64,000 nucleotides of DNA from Lepidurus packardi. Its lineage: Eukaryota > Arthropoda > Branchiopoda > Notostraca > Triopsidae. Position 1 is the first letter of the stretch. Every line of letters begins with the position of its first letter. The position numbers were made by a program, and so were the translations under genes. The stretch spans positions 2,919,001-2,983,000 of the forward strand of contig JAKZAN010000006.1 of the NCBI GenBank assembly GCA_023053545.1, given 5' to 3'. Below are positions 1-11,986 of this stretch, one piece after another. The notes under the pieces are model-generated. The model was not told where the DNA came from. It searched no databases and saw only the letters and a program-made list of their open reading frames with translations.

Positions 1-881
1 TGACAAGTTGGATATCGTAGACCGGACACTGGCGGTGGCTTTGCTCACCATTCCTAACTTCCAAACCAAGAATAAAACTATACAGATTGTGTCCATTTAT
101 CCCTGGTCAATTTACCTCTTCTGGTCTCAAAACCTGACTTAGGTTGGCAGTATCTACATCTACCAAAACGGTGCAATGATGATATGCGTTCTTTCCACCC
201 AGTTTGGCAGCAGTACCGGAAATCTAAACAGAGGAGGCATGGAAACGGTTAAACTACTTGACTTTTTGCGTTCGTTCTGCAAGCAACTTCAATTACCTTG
301 TACTTGTTGTTTAGCATAATATCTTCCCGTTCATTGATGTCAACAGGAATTTCCCAGTTGGTTTTCAGAGCTTCACAAATTAGTTCCAAATTCCGTTTTC
401 TGTGATAATCAGCTCTGGTAGTAAAAAACGTACAATTCAAATTGCCCAGATCATGGTATACTGTCCCTCCACCACTATTTCGCCTTGCGAAAGATATATC
501 TAAGCTAGGGAAAATTCTGACATGAAATAAGAAGATTACGGTATCGGTGTCAGTTTTACCATTTTTAGCTAGCAAGGACAGGTTGGCTTCCATCCAAGGG
601 TTCTGATGCCGTCCAATAACCACACAAGGTTTATTTTGCCATAGTAAGAGCACTTGGTGTTTCGAAAAATCAAAATGACGATAAAGCCAATCCTCTAAAG
701 CTAAATTTGTAAAGATATCGTCAGATTGAGAAATAAACACTGAACGACAAACTCTTGCATCTTTGCACGCACTTGTGAAAGTTCTTTTCATATTTATCCG
801 ACAGATTTTCTGTGCATTTTTCAAGTTAGAAGTTGTCACGCTGAAACTGTGCTTGAAACTATGCATTGCCGTAAACAACAT
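1..881 (-). CDS. LIPT1: Lipoyltransferase 1, mitochondrial (3' end outside window)
   Basis: Exons 881-560, 499-297, 223-116 and 57-1 join in phase on the minus strand. The protein starts MLFTAMHSF with a basic, Ser/Thr-rich leader that fits a mitochondrial presequence. The lipoate-protein ligase fold follows: NLALEDWLY near residue 60, RHQNPW near 91-96, the hallmark RRNSGGGTVYHDLGN near 112-126, NKYK followed by ISGTAAKLG, and HHCTVLVDVD. This family moves lipoyl groups from glycine cleavage H protein to the E2 subunits of 2-oxo-acid dehydrogenases. The last visible residues (TASVRSTISNL) match the conserved stretch after the lipoate loop; the C-terminal domain lies off the edge. Introns are 60-74 bp. 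It is head to head with the protease gene across 2.3 kb. Confidence 0.93.
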
Positions 882-3224
882 TATGAAAAAATTTAATAAG
901 TCGGCAGTGGGACTATTTGCACCACATCAGGAGGCTATCTATACATACAAACTTTCAAAGACAGCAACAACGTTGCCCCTGGACGCAGGCTACCAGAATG
1001 CTGACACGGTCTCCGGATTTACTGAATGTGTAAATGTATTCCTTTATCAAAATTGACACTAGTGTGTCAGTTTCGAAAAAATAATTTTTTTAAGCTTTTA
1101 ATATTCTCTCAACTTAACCTAACCTAACCTAAGCTAACATATGTAACCAGTGAACCTGTTGGAAAATTTCAACAGGTTGTCCGGTTTCAGAACAAGAGAT
1201 AAAAATGACAATTTTTGTCATATTATTGGTAAACGTTCTCCAGGAAAAAGAATGACAAACAAGTGTCACTTGAGTTAAAAATTGGTAGTTGGAGTGGAAA
1301 TACATTAGGGTTGGTTAGCTTAGGTTGACGATTCTCTTAGATTAGCTTAGGTTAACGATTCTGATGAAAATCTTGTACAGTAATACCCGACTACGCGAAC
1401 TCGGAGATACGCGGTTCTTGATCTTGACTGAAGCAATTTTATTTCTGCACAGTTTACTGCTATGCAGGATGTGAATGTCAATGCCATACTCCAGTTTTTC
1501 CTTCTTAGCCTCGTAATGAGATTTTTCCTAAAGAATTTTTAATTTATTTCATTACTGTATGTAGCTGTAGCGGGCGGCAACCCGGCAACCCTGTCACCCC
1601 GCTAGCTTTAGTGTACCCCAACTTACGCGTTTTCCCTCGTCACACCTATCGCGTAACTTTGTGGTACTACTGTACATGTACTTTCTTTCACTCCATTAGC
1701 TGAAAACAGAAAAATCCATTGTTCGAAACTGACACACTAATATAATTTTGACAGCAGAATACACTACATAGGTTTGTCACTAAATCCGAAGAACGTGTTG
1801 AAATTTCCCGAAAAAAACGATCCGATCCCTGCCAATTTACGGTCAACGCTGGCCCGATCAGATCCGACCAAGTGATCAGGTCTGATCGGATCGCTTTTTG
1901 AAAGATCCGGAACACTGGTGAAATCATAGAGTAAAGATTCATATAGAGGGAACATCCCTGTGTATAAGACTTGTTGCCAAGAAATAGATGTACTACTTGA
2001 GCCAAACCATGGAAACGTTGACGAGTGTAAACAAAATCCGCCATGAGTGTGGCCAAATCTACTAGTTGCGTCACCCTATACTCTGTATGCACCGCAGCAT
2101 AGCCATGCCATATCTAAAGTATATATGATTTAAGGCTCGTGGCACGTTAATAAGCCTTCTGAGCGCTTGATGCCGGTAAAGTCGCTGAAGACGCAAAATT
2201 TTATAAAACAAATGTAGCTATAACGAATATTTTAAAAACCAGTTAAAACGGGTTAGTAAAGGATGATAAAGATTATCTTGGCAATAAATAACACAAACAT
2301 CTTAAAAACGGGAGTTTTTTCTTATCAATTAAAAATTGCTTTTAATTAGCAATTTATGTTGTAGAATGCATCATTAAAGCTAGCCTTCCAAATTATCCCA
2401 ACCGCTCTCATAACACAGGAATTTTCAAGCATTTCGATTTCGAAAAATACAACGCTGCTACCACTGACTTTCTACTAGAGAGGATCACGCCAAATTTTCC
2501 ACTCTGAAGTTAAGAGCTTTGTATACTAACAAACTTTCTACCTTGGACCGCAAATACAAGACTTCCGGGAGCGTCTTGCGTGCCAGGCTATTTAACTTTT
2601 TTTTATGTCAGTAGTGTATGCATAATCACTGTATAAATACATCCAAAAGAATTTTTATAAGCTGAGAATAATAGCAGGGAAAAGTTTGACGAGTTGTTGT
2701 AGTATATACGCAGTCCAGGACATTTATATAAGTTTCCGGAATGGGGGTATTTTGTCAAGAGAAAAGCGACCCACATTAGTCCCGGACCAATAGCACGCAG
2801 GCAGATGCTGCGGGGAGAAAAGCGAAAAAGAAAGTCCTTTCTCCTGTTGTCGGGAAAACTTTTTCCTTTTTATCAGTTTTCCCTGCCAGTTGATCCTTGA
2901 TCTTGAGCCTCGGTTACACGTACCTTGAGAGTACTTGCCAGTCCGTGTGTTTTTGCAATTCCGACCTGTCAGTTAAATCCCCTATTCTGTCATAGTTTTA
3001 CGAACAGTGCAAAAGATCTGCGATTACTCCTTCCAATTATAGTGCTTATTTTTTCCCCTTAATTTCCAGTTTCGTTATTAAGCAAAACCTTTCGTCATTG
3101 AGCAAAACCCAATCAGTTATTACCATTTCCACTGTAGTTCCACTTGTATTTGTAGTATTGCGATATTATCTTATCGGATCTCTAGTGACAAAGGGTCCAA
3201 TTGTTAACTAATTTATTTACAAAA
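882..3224. other. Intergenic region between LIPT1 and the protease gene
   Basis: AT-rich non-coding DNA with no convincing gene. It holds a short TTAGG-type repeat (1115-1133), a 21-bp direct repeat (1315-1335 and 1342-1362) and a GATC-rich patch (about 1820-1910). Short ORFs on both strands lack homology features or splice context. Confidence 0.6.
1115..1133. repeat. Short interstitial TTAGG-type (CCTAA) repeat
   Basis: Three consecutive CCTAA units, that is TTAGG on the other strand, the canonical arthropod telomere motif. The array is too short to be a telomere and is probably interstitial or chance. Similar scattered CTTAGGTT/CCTAAC words occur at 1309-1362 and 31,697-31,740. Confidence 0.6.
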
Positions 3225-5241
3225 ATGAAGTTCCTCTCTGTGATATTAATATTCCATGTATCCATGACTCAAAGCTTTCGATTCCCAGAAGAAGACGGGC
3301 AAGTTTATGGTGGACAACAAAGTGTGACTTTCCCGGGGCCTGCAAGTAAAAGATAAAAACGACTAAGCTCAAACTACCCATATATTAATGCTAAAATTTG
3401 ATATTCATTTGCTAACCTTTAGAAATCGAATGCGGTATAAGTCGCTTCTATCACCAACGCAAACCACGCGACAAAGACGACTTCAGTTCCGTCAACCAAA
3501 CCAGTCGTATGCTTGATTTGGATGCCGACGAAGAGCTCCACGAATCAGCTCGCATAATTAATGGCAAAGAAAGCAAACCAGGCGCTTGGCCATGGCAGGT
3601 AGAGCCCTTTTTAACTCCTAACAATTGTTTCTATCTAATATAATTCCAATAAAATAATTCCTTCTTAAAAGAAAGTAAAAGACGAAAAAGGAGCATAGAA
3701 AACGTGCTGAAAGATATCGGTTCGCTTTCTCGCAGCTCCAGTAAAATTAGCTTTGTAATGAAATGCGTTGTTTACACAATAAGAGCGTTCATAAGCTCTA
3801 GTAATTTTTCCACAAATCGTATGCTCATAAAATTACAATGTCCTTTACTTTTCAAGCTTTTTTTATTTTCCGGAAACTGTTGGCCTTGCCTGGCAGAACA
3901 ATGCACCCTCGTTAACTAACGCACCGTGAAAAAAAAAACTTGATTAAGTTGTTTCGCTCCCATGCTCCAGTTTTCCCTTTTCAAATAATATATATTCTTT
4001 GTTTGCTACTTTCTTACAGGTTTCCATTCATCTGATGCATCCTAAATGGGGTTTTATAGGCCATTGGTGTGGAGGCATCTTGATTGATTCAGAATGGGTA
4101 CTGACAGCTGCTCATTGCATAAAAAAGTACCTAACTCTTAACTATGTGATCCTTGAACCCAACCAAACTTTGCGTCCTTGTTTTTTCAAGTGATGCTTTT
4201 AACCTTCCATTTGGACAAATGTGGACTGTCGTAGTTGGGGACCACGACCGTACAGCTGAAGAGGGCCACGAGCAGCGACTTCAAGTAGATAAAGTAATTC
4301 TGCATGAGCGGTTCAAAGAATACCATAACGATATCGGTAAGTGCGAACATTTTTGAGTGACAGGTTACGCAGTAGAACGCGTGCTTATGCAGCTGACTGA
4401 CAGTACATGGAATTATCACTGATTAAGCATTCACCATCTCTGGCCTCTCAAAGCAGTTAATTAAACTTCTTTTTAAAAAATTATTTCAATAGCGTTACTC
4501 AAACTGACCCAGCCAGCTGCCTTGAATGACACTGATTACGTGCGACCTATCTGCCTACCGGACAAACTCGAATGGGAAAGCGAAAGTCAGACCAACACTG
4601 AATCCTTCCAAGGTAAAATTATCGAGACACAAATGATGATAACCCTTCTTAGATGAAGGAAGACATCTGAATTCTTTCTAAAAACTCTCATTAAAGACTT
4701 TATTTGCAGAAGGGTAATTAAAAAATTATACTCTCTATGAACAACTTAGGGATGAAATGCATTGCCAGTGGGTGGGGCCAGGCTCATCATGGCGGTAAAT
4801 TAGACAATACATTACATCAAGCTGCATTGCCGGTCGTGGAAACAAAACACTGTAAGCAAATGTATGGCATGATGTACAACATTCCCATCAACAAATATCA
4901 TTTATGTGCTGGTCCGTTAACTCAAGGCGGGATTGGCACATGCGTGGTAAGCATTATTTCACTCATCCTACCAAGAACTTATAAAATTCGTTATCAGAAG
5001 AAAACTAGACAAGCATTTCTGTTCTACAATGTTCTAACAATTAATGCTGCGAATTGATAACCAACAGGGCGATTCCGGTGGACCTTTACACTGCAGCATG
5101 AAAGACGGAAAATGGTATTTAGCCGGGATAACGAGTTTTGGTTCAGGTTGTGCCAAACCAGGATTCCCGGATGTTTTTACTCGAGTAACTTATTTCATGC
5201 CCTGGATCCGGGGGAAGCTCCGCCTTTATGCAGAGCTTTAA
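3225..5241 (+). CDS. Secreted chymotrypsin-fold (S1) serine protease zymogen
   Basis: Seven exons: 3225-3345, 3423-3598, 4020-4126, 4191-4336, 4493-4612, 4750-4946 and 5068-5241, total 346 aa. A signal peptide ([17 protein letters not shown]) is followed by a prodomain of about 67 residues with one Cys (IECGIS), expected to stay disulfide-linked to the catalytic chain. There is no clip, CUB or LDLa domain. Activation is expected at R/IINGKE. The catalytic triad is complete: TAAHC, NDIALLKL and GDSGGP. The residue six before the catalytic Ser (chymotrypsin position 189) is Gly (I-G-T-C-V-GDSGGP), not Asp, so trypsin specificity is unlikely; elastase- or chymotrypsin-like specificity is an inference. 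A polyadenylation signal AATAAA lies near 5279. The third exon follows an unusually long (421 bp) intron for this region. Confidence 0.92.
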
Positions 5242-5596
5242 TCTTTCTCACTTGTAAATCGTTTTCGATATTCGTTGCCAATAAAAAGATAAACGTATTG
5301 TTTGTCTGAACCGATTTATAAGATTCGGCCAAGACGCACGACAGATTAACTACTCCCTTGCTTTGATCTGCAACGTGCAACTTAAAAAAGAATACAGTGC
5401 AAAGTATACGGGTTACTCCAGCTATTGGATGACGTGTAATCAGCATTTGATTAGAAGCCCAAGTCTGATTTCTTTTATATTGCCAAAATGCTGTTCAGCC
5501 CTGGATTCATATGTAGAACACCTAACCCGTGCGTGCGAAGTTTTAAAAACTGCTTGTACACTGTGAACAGTTTATCACCTAAAACGGTGTAGAGTA

Positions 5597-7491
5597 ATGA
5601 CAATGCGTTGCATTAAACCTATTGATGAGGAAAGGCGTGCAAGCAATGAACTGGATAAAAAAATCCACTCATGGATCAAGGAATACGACAAAGTGATTAA
5701 GTTGCTACTACTTGGTAGGATATTTTATTGTACCAACTCCAATTTCAACCAAGGGTAACACACATAATATAATGCTATTTAAAAGGTTCTGGTGAGTCAG
5801 GAAAAACGACCATCATCAAGCAAATGAAGATTCTACACATCAGCGGATTTTCTGACCAGTGAGTCTCAGCTCCCGAAATTTTTGCCAATATAAGTCTTTT
5901 AAAAAATTTATTCCGACCGCAATTTAAATTTAGAGAGCGACTGGATAAGATCGCGGAAATTCATAATAATATCGCCGAATCTATGAAAGAGTTGGTGGTT
6001 CAAATGACGCGTTTGGGAATTCCGTTAGGAAAGCACAGAAACAAGTCTAGTTTCCGTTACTTTCAAACACTTGATCTGGACCAGACCGAACGCTCCAAGG
6101 TAACGAAATGTCACATTGCATCCCACACTTAAAATGTCAAGCTAGGAGTTTTATCATCACGCTTTAAAACTATGGCACGATCCAGGCATTCAACAATGCT
6201 TTTCTCGAGCAAACGAATTCCACTTTATGGACTGCGCTCCATAGTAAGAAAAAAAAATTATTTACTGAATCACAAATCCTTTTTTCCCCCAAAGTTTCTT
6301 AGAAAAAATGGAAGAAATCCGAAAGTCGGAATACGTGCCCACAGATCAAGTATACAGCAATACTACAAAATAGTGAAACCTTCTTAGACAAATGATGACA
6401 TTAGTCATCAACACAAGATTAAAAACTCGATAAGAAAGCGCAAATAATACTTGCTTATCACGCTTATTTTCCAGGACATTCTACGTGCTCGACGCATCAC
6501 AAGTGACATCCAGAAAATTGAATTCGAGGTCAAAGTGCCCAAAAAATACGGAGGTGGGTCTCAAGTGTTTTGGATGTTTGACGTCGGTGGACAACGAGGG
6601 CAACGTAAAAAATGGATTCAAGTAAGCTTATCAACTGACTGGGACTAAGCGTGGGACAAAATATCAATTAATAGACGACTCTATTTTCAATTAAATATCC
6701 AATCAGACAAAAGCCGAGGGAGAGATGGCTACGAAAACTTGATTTCTAAACTTCCTTTACCTTTTCCATTCTTTTAGGTATTTGAAGGAATTCATGCCAT
6801 TTTATTCTTAGCTGATTCCAGCAGTTTCGACCAAGTATTGCGGGAAGACAACAAAACTAACCGCTTGCAAGAATCTGCAAATCTTTTCGAAGACGTTTGG
6901 CACAGCAGGTAACCAAATTGGGCGTTTCTATTATTTTTTTTTACACTACATACCAACTACGGCGCCACAGATTTCTGCAAGAGTGTGGTTTTATCCTTTT
7001 CTTGAATAAGCAAGACATTCTGCAAGAAAAGATCCAAAGGGGTGTCGATCTAGGCAAGCACTTTCCTGCCTATCGAGACTACGTGCTCGACAACAAAGGT
7101 ACACAATACATCAAACATTTTTGCTACATCGAGAACATGGTTTCATGGGATTATTTTTATAATACACTTACTTTACCTTGTTAGATGCAGGTGAAGATAA
7201 TGAATTCTGCAAAGCCCGTGCCTTTATCAGGGACGCATTCTTGGTAAGTGATGCCAACTAGCCACGAAAAGACTAGCGAAAATTCTGACCGTTACCTTAC
7301 AGAAATCCACCAAAAACTCAGCAATCACGGGCTCCAAGCCAACTTCCAGCAAAGAAAAGTACCAGAACAAACCTCGCCACTGTTACTGGCATTATACAAC
7401 AGCTACGGATACCAACAATGTCAGAACAGTGTTCGACGACGTCCATACCATGATTATTATGTGGAATCTAGAAAAGCTTGGAGCGCAGTGA
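5597..7491 (+). CDS. Divergent heterotrimeric G-protein alpha subunit, Gs-like
   Basis: Ten exons: 5597-5714, 5786-5858, 5934-6099, 6146-6243, 6295-6349, 6475-6621, 6778-6908, 6971-7098, 7185-7243 and 7303-7491, 387 aa. The nucleotide-binding boxes are intact: GSGESGKTT (P-loop), DILRARRIT (switch I, catalytic Arg kept), FDVGGQR (switch II, catalytic Gln kept), NKQD and TATDT. REDNKTNRLQES and the C-terminal half match the Gs class best. Oddities: the N-terminus is short and begins MTMRC, not MGC, so the usual lipidated start is absent unless an upstream exon exists; an insert (KKYGGG) lies before switch II; and the receptor-coupling tail ends NLEKLGAQ, not the RQYELL-type end of canonical Gs. 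It may be an insect Galpha-f-like paralogue or a lineage-specific duplicate. Confidence 0.9.
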
Positions 7492-7672
7492 AAACGGAAA
7501 GCATATATCTAAACCGTTTAAATGTGGAGCATTAATTGCAAGATAATGTCGAAAAATAACGCAGATATTACACTTCCCTATATTGTTTACTTTTGCTTCG
7601 CAACTCTACAAGCTTCTCGAGAACTCTTTGAATTTGTACAGACTGCGCAAGGAGCCTGACAGCTTAAACCGC

Positions 7673-8129
7673 TCACGAGAACGTAGCTGGGATAAATTTA
7701 GCTGGAGGTACGGGATAATCGTCCGGCAGTCTTGGTGTAGGATCAGGAAACTCGGGGGCCCGTTTCTCAATGGGGCGTGGTCGTGCCGTATGGTGAACTT
7801 TGGGGATATTATAGTAGTTGTAAGGCGGCCTTTCGATCCCCATGTGATCTAGGACGCACTTGTCCAATACGGCTTGGGTTTGACGGCAACTGATAAAAAT
7901 AGGATACGGAATTTCTGCATTAAAGGAAAAATTATTCAAAAACGTCCACTTACGGTTTGTACTGAAAGTCGATGCTACTCTTGTCCAAGCATTCAGCGTA
8001 TTGCGTAACTTCTTGGGTACAGGACTTCTTCAACGTTTGAAAGAAATTCAATGCGCAGGCTGTCACAGCTTTTCCTTCCTTAACACATTTCCTAGGGTCA
8101 TTCTCCTCTGTGCGACACAGCATAAACTC
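7673..8129 (-). CDS. NDUFA8: NADH:ubiquinone oxidoreductase subunit A8 (complex I, CHCH protein); N-terminal exon unresolved
   Basis: Two exons are clear: 8129-7954 (starting EFMLCRTEENDPRKC) and 7889-7673 (ending FIPATFS then stop), joined in phase 2. The twin Cys motifs EFMLC..RKC, ACALNFF..SC, AECLDK and CRQTQAVLDKC and the Pro-rich tail match NDUFA8, an intermembrane-space complex I subunit with CX9C pairs oxidised by the MIA40 pathway. The N-terminal exon, expected to carry the first Cys and VLKA-type helix, is uncertain. A reading frame at about 8310-8240 (VLKAMETNSTAVPC) is the best candidate but its splice donor is poor. The gene is convergent with the Galpha gene, 181 bp away. I see nothing else between 8311 and 8756. 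Confidence 0.85.
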
Positions 8130-8756
8130 CTAAGAATTACACGAGACAGAACATACAAAATTAGTTTCCAATTCAAACGAAGTAAAATTTATCGGTACTG
8201 ACATAAATAATGAATTATTGCAGACTTTTGACATGAAAAGAGTTACAATCAACGCATGGAACTGCCGTGGAATTCGTTTCCATAGCCTTTAGAACTTCTC
8301 AGCTACCGAGAAAAACCAAATCAACTCTCTTAATCTTTTTTTCCTTTTTCTCAAATAGGGATGGAGTTTTAATGCCGTTTTAAACAATAATATGACCCAA
8401 TCCCAATCCATGTATATCCAAACTGCACTTGCTAAAAAGGTATGTTAGAACTAAGCGAAACGTCTTACTAAACGAATTCTTTTTCGAAGACAAGTGTCAT
8501 CACACTGCTGTTCTCAGTAATTCATGTATACTCGATACATAATACATAAGTACAACTGTGTGCAAGAAAATTATGCTCTAAAAGGGAGGGTAATCTTTCA
8601 GTTACTTGTTAAAAAAATACATCGTCGTAATAGTGTATTTTTGCTTTACCTACTTGAAAGGGAAAGTTAACTTTTATTTATCAAAAACGGATCAAAACAA
8701 AGAATTCACACTAATCATGCAATCTAATAACCAAAGGGTAGTGTAAATGAAAATGT

Positions 8757-10403
8757 TTAGGCATTCGGCGAGGGCGCAGGCTGGAGATGGCGCTTGCCTT
8801 TCTTTTGGCGGTAAACAATGAAAATGGCAATAATGATAGCCACCATGATAACCAAAGCTATAATGACCATGACCACCGGGCCGGTAACAGGTTCATGTTC
8901 ATGAGCATGATGCTCCTTATCATCTTTCTGTTTCGGGATTGATTGCGTGGTTTGGCTCTGGGCAGATGGTACCGAACCAAGCTGACCAGTCTCTCCATTC
9001 GGAAAGAGAAAAGGTTTGCGCGGATTGAGTTCCTCGTCGGGCGTCGAAAATTCGTTATAACTATTCGGATCCCAGGCTTTTGTTCCTTTTCCACCGTAAA
9101 ATTTTGCAGGTGGAGTCCCAGGTGCATGGTCGCAATGTTCCGCAATATACTCTACCAGGTCTTGCTTCTCCAATTCATTCGCTGGGAGATAACATCGCGT
9201 GCTTCTCAAAAAAGCAATATAAAACGCGTGCTTAATCTTCATCAGCTTCTCACTGTCTTGTTCTCCATTGCTGGATTGTGGCTTCAGAATATTGCTACTG
9301 ATATGCAGACTGCAACTGCAGGGCATAACATTGTCTTCGATATGAACAATGCTCTTGGTGACCTCGTCCGTTAAGTTGCGAAAACTCTCAAACTCAAAAT
9401 CGTATATGCCTTGCATGGGCATGCCTCCTTTAAAGGTGTTATTCTGGAATTTTAAGAAATTTTTGGTAGTCGTATTCCCCCAAACGCCGATTCCATTGAA
9501 GGGGTTATTCCCCACGTGCAAAAATGAATTACTGGTTATAGCCATAGAAACAGCTTTGATCTTCAGGGGCTCTGCTTGCATGAATAAAACTTGGTTATGA
9601 GTAAACGTGAACTCACTGGTGACAACCCGCCAGGAGTCCTTAAAGAGCGCATGAAAAAGCGATTTTTCAATGATGACGGCGTTTGCCGTCACCGAGAACG
9701 CATTTTCCAAGCGACAAAATGTGCTATTGACTACCAAAAATCTTGAGTTCGGAGCCATGACTAGATTAACGGCTTTTTGATCCACGCGATCCAATACGCA
9801 ATTGTGAAAATCTAGCTCTGCGAGCTGATCCAAATCGTCGAAAACGGATTCCAACAGTCCGACTAGGTTAACCGTAGTGAACCGCAAAATTCGTAGTTTT
9901 TTTAAATTGCGGAAATGATTCCTGGAGAGGTTCTCCAAACGTGTAATATTTTCCAGTACTAATTCTTCCAAGTTGGGTAAATCCAGTACAGTCATGTTCA
10001 ACGTTGACACATTTTCAATCGTCAGTGTAGTCAACTTCGGTAAAGGTAATGCTCGGACGTCACAAGATTCGAATACAGCTGAAATAACATTAACCTTATC
10101 GTGGTGACTTAAGGTAGACTCAACCTAAACCGAAAAAAGGGAGCAAAATTTTGGGAATTTGCATAAAGCCAAATATCTATATCTATATATTTGTATTACG
10201 ATTTGCTGGCCCTTGTCACAAAGACAGCTCAACGTCGTAGGTCCTACAAACGTACAAGGTGGTGGAACCTTGTCCTCGCCATTTTGAAGGACTTCAGCAG
10301 AAGTAAGCGTGGATTCCCCATTAATTAACAATAGCACACACAACGCACAACACCCTAATCTGTTCGCCATTTTCGATAGTTTCACAAAGAAACTTCTCAA
10401 CAT
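8757..10403 (-). CDS. LRR type I transmembrane protein
   Basis: Two exons: 10403-10200 and 10124-8757 (523 aa). A hydrophobic leader (GCCALCVLLLINGE, residues about 17-30) is followed by a Cys-rich N-cap (PPPCTFVGPTTLSCLC), irregular leucine-rich repeats (LPNLEELVLENITRLENLS, FRNLKKLRILRF and others), and a CSC-type C-cap (MPCSCSLH..CYLP..HC). An acidic/His linker (KEHHAHEHEP) precedes one membrane segment (about residues 482-504, VVMVIIALVIMVAIIIAIFIV) and a short basic tail KKGKRH. No TIR or kinase domain is present, so it is probably an adhesion or recognition protein. It lies immediately downstream of, and in the same orientation as, a related LRR gene, suggesting tandem duplication. Function is not assigned. 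Confidence 0.82.
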
Positions 10404-10566
10404 TTTTCCCCAGACTCCGACACAGGAAAGCCTATCCCAGCAAATGCGGTAAAAAAATGAAACAGGAAAAAATCTTTCACGAACGGAAAGCTAACGCGGT
10501 TACTCCACTTCCTTACTCAGGCTCCAGGCTCCTAACCTCAGCTCCTTTGTTAAAAGATTTTTCTAA

Positions 10567-11986
10567 CTAACTACGCGATATCGTAGTCAAATTAATGAGT
10601 AGGAAAACCAATAGCCAGGAAAGCTCAGGCCTAGCGGCTGATACAGAAGACGACGGTTTCTTGGTTGTTTCTCTATTTCGTGACCGGTTAGCACATCGAA
10701 TTCCTTCAGTTGGCACGGCCACATCGGGCATGAACCGGGAGGGCTTGATGCACTCGCCGTTCTTGTCGAGCTCGATTTGCGCTAGTTTCGCAACCCGGGT
10801 ATTGGGATTTGAGATGCAGGCGGATGAGTTATGCAATTGGTTGTAGAAACGTTGGTTTATGTCCAACTCGCTATCCTGGGCGCGGTAATGATCGGTTAGT
10901 CGGACTTGAAGAAGCCATTTAGAATTACGACACAGGCAAGAGAATCGGTTATCTCGAACGACCAATTCATCGACTCGCGCCATCCCCATTGAATCCAGCA
11001 ACACCGACGAAAGGTTGGCCATATGGAAGTAATTTTGGGTGAGGTTAAAGTGAGATGTTATATTACTGAAGGGTGGGGTTTGGATCTCTAACCCCTGGAA
11101 AGCGCCAGCTCCCAATGTTCTAAAGGTGTTTCTCTCGAAGATGCCATGAATAAACTTGAATTTAAATGGGGAACTTTCCAATCGGCCATTGAAATGGTTC
11201 CCACTTAAAAATATATAATAGGCTGCAATTTCAAAGGCTAATGGTTCCACTATGGCGAAATCGGAATTGATAATTTGAAAATTGTGCATGTTTTTGCCTG
11301 GGATATAGAAGCCATCACGTTTTACGTTCCGGAAATTACAGCATCGGAAAGTCATGTCGTAAGACAGGAAGTCATCATTGAAATGGTGGAACGCATTCAT
11401 TTCAACTACCTCAACGTTCACGTAAGCCAGCGTCAAATTGCGAATGGTCTGAGCCCCAGCGAAACATTTGTTCGAAATGCGGTTCCAGCTAACGTTATAG
11501 ATTTCGAGCCTATCCAAGCTAGAAATGTTTTCGAAGGCACCAGATTCCATGATCAACTCTTTGATATTTTTGAACTGCACATAATCAAGATTTGATTCAG
11601 TGCTGAATGAAGACGTTTTTATACGCAGCTGTTTAGCGTTGCTGATCGACACTGTTTTCAGGACTCCGGCTGATTTCAACGTTCCTGATTCGATGGTGAC
11701 ATTGTTGCATTGATCGACTCTCAAGACTCGCACATTAGGAGGCAGGCTGTTCTGTAAATTCCCAAGTATCAATTCCTAATACCAGTTAGAATATGAGTTG
11801 TTTTCAATTCCATGATATAAAGAAGGAACTTACCGGAGCATTGGTATGGCAAATACACTCAACCACCATAACATTACCGTCCTTAGGACATTTGCACCTA
11901 GAATCGCAAATAGATGTCGGTTCCAATGGCCAACAGACTGAGAGTTGCATCACGAAAAGCCACACGATGCACGGAACTCTTTTCAT
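10567..11986 (-). CDS. LRR surface protein, probably GPI-anchored
   Basis: Two exons: 11986-11834 and 11775-10567 (453 aa), joined in phase 0. The signal peptide is MKRVPCIVWLFVMQLSVCWP, followed by a Cys-rich N-cap (CDSRCKCPKDGN..CICH), LRRs with many N-glycosylation sequons (NVT, NIS, NVS, NLT, NSS) and a C-cap (FSCLCRNSKWLL..SACIS..GECI). The C-terminus is a hydrophobic stretch (SWLLVFLLINLTTISRS) with no cytoplasmic tail after it, the pattern of a GPI-attachment signal. It shares exon structure and N-cap layout with the adjacent LRR gene but differs in anchoring. The two start/stop positions are 164 bp apart. No precise orthologue recognised. Confidence 0.82.

Noticed and set aside
1115-1362. 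Possible telomere or telomere-fusion site
   Set aside because: Only three CCTAA units and scattered words; genes lie on both sides.
1688-2092. 134-codon minus frame in the left intergenic region
   Set aside because: Covers the GATC-rich patch; composition is not protein-like and no splice context.
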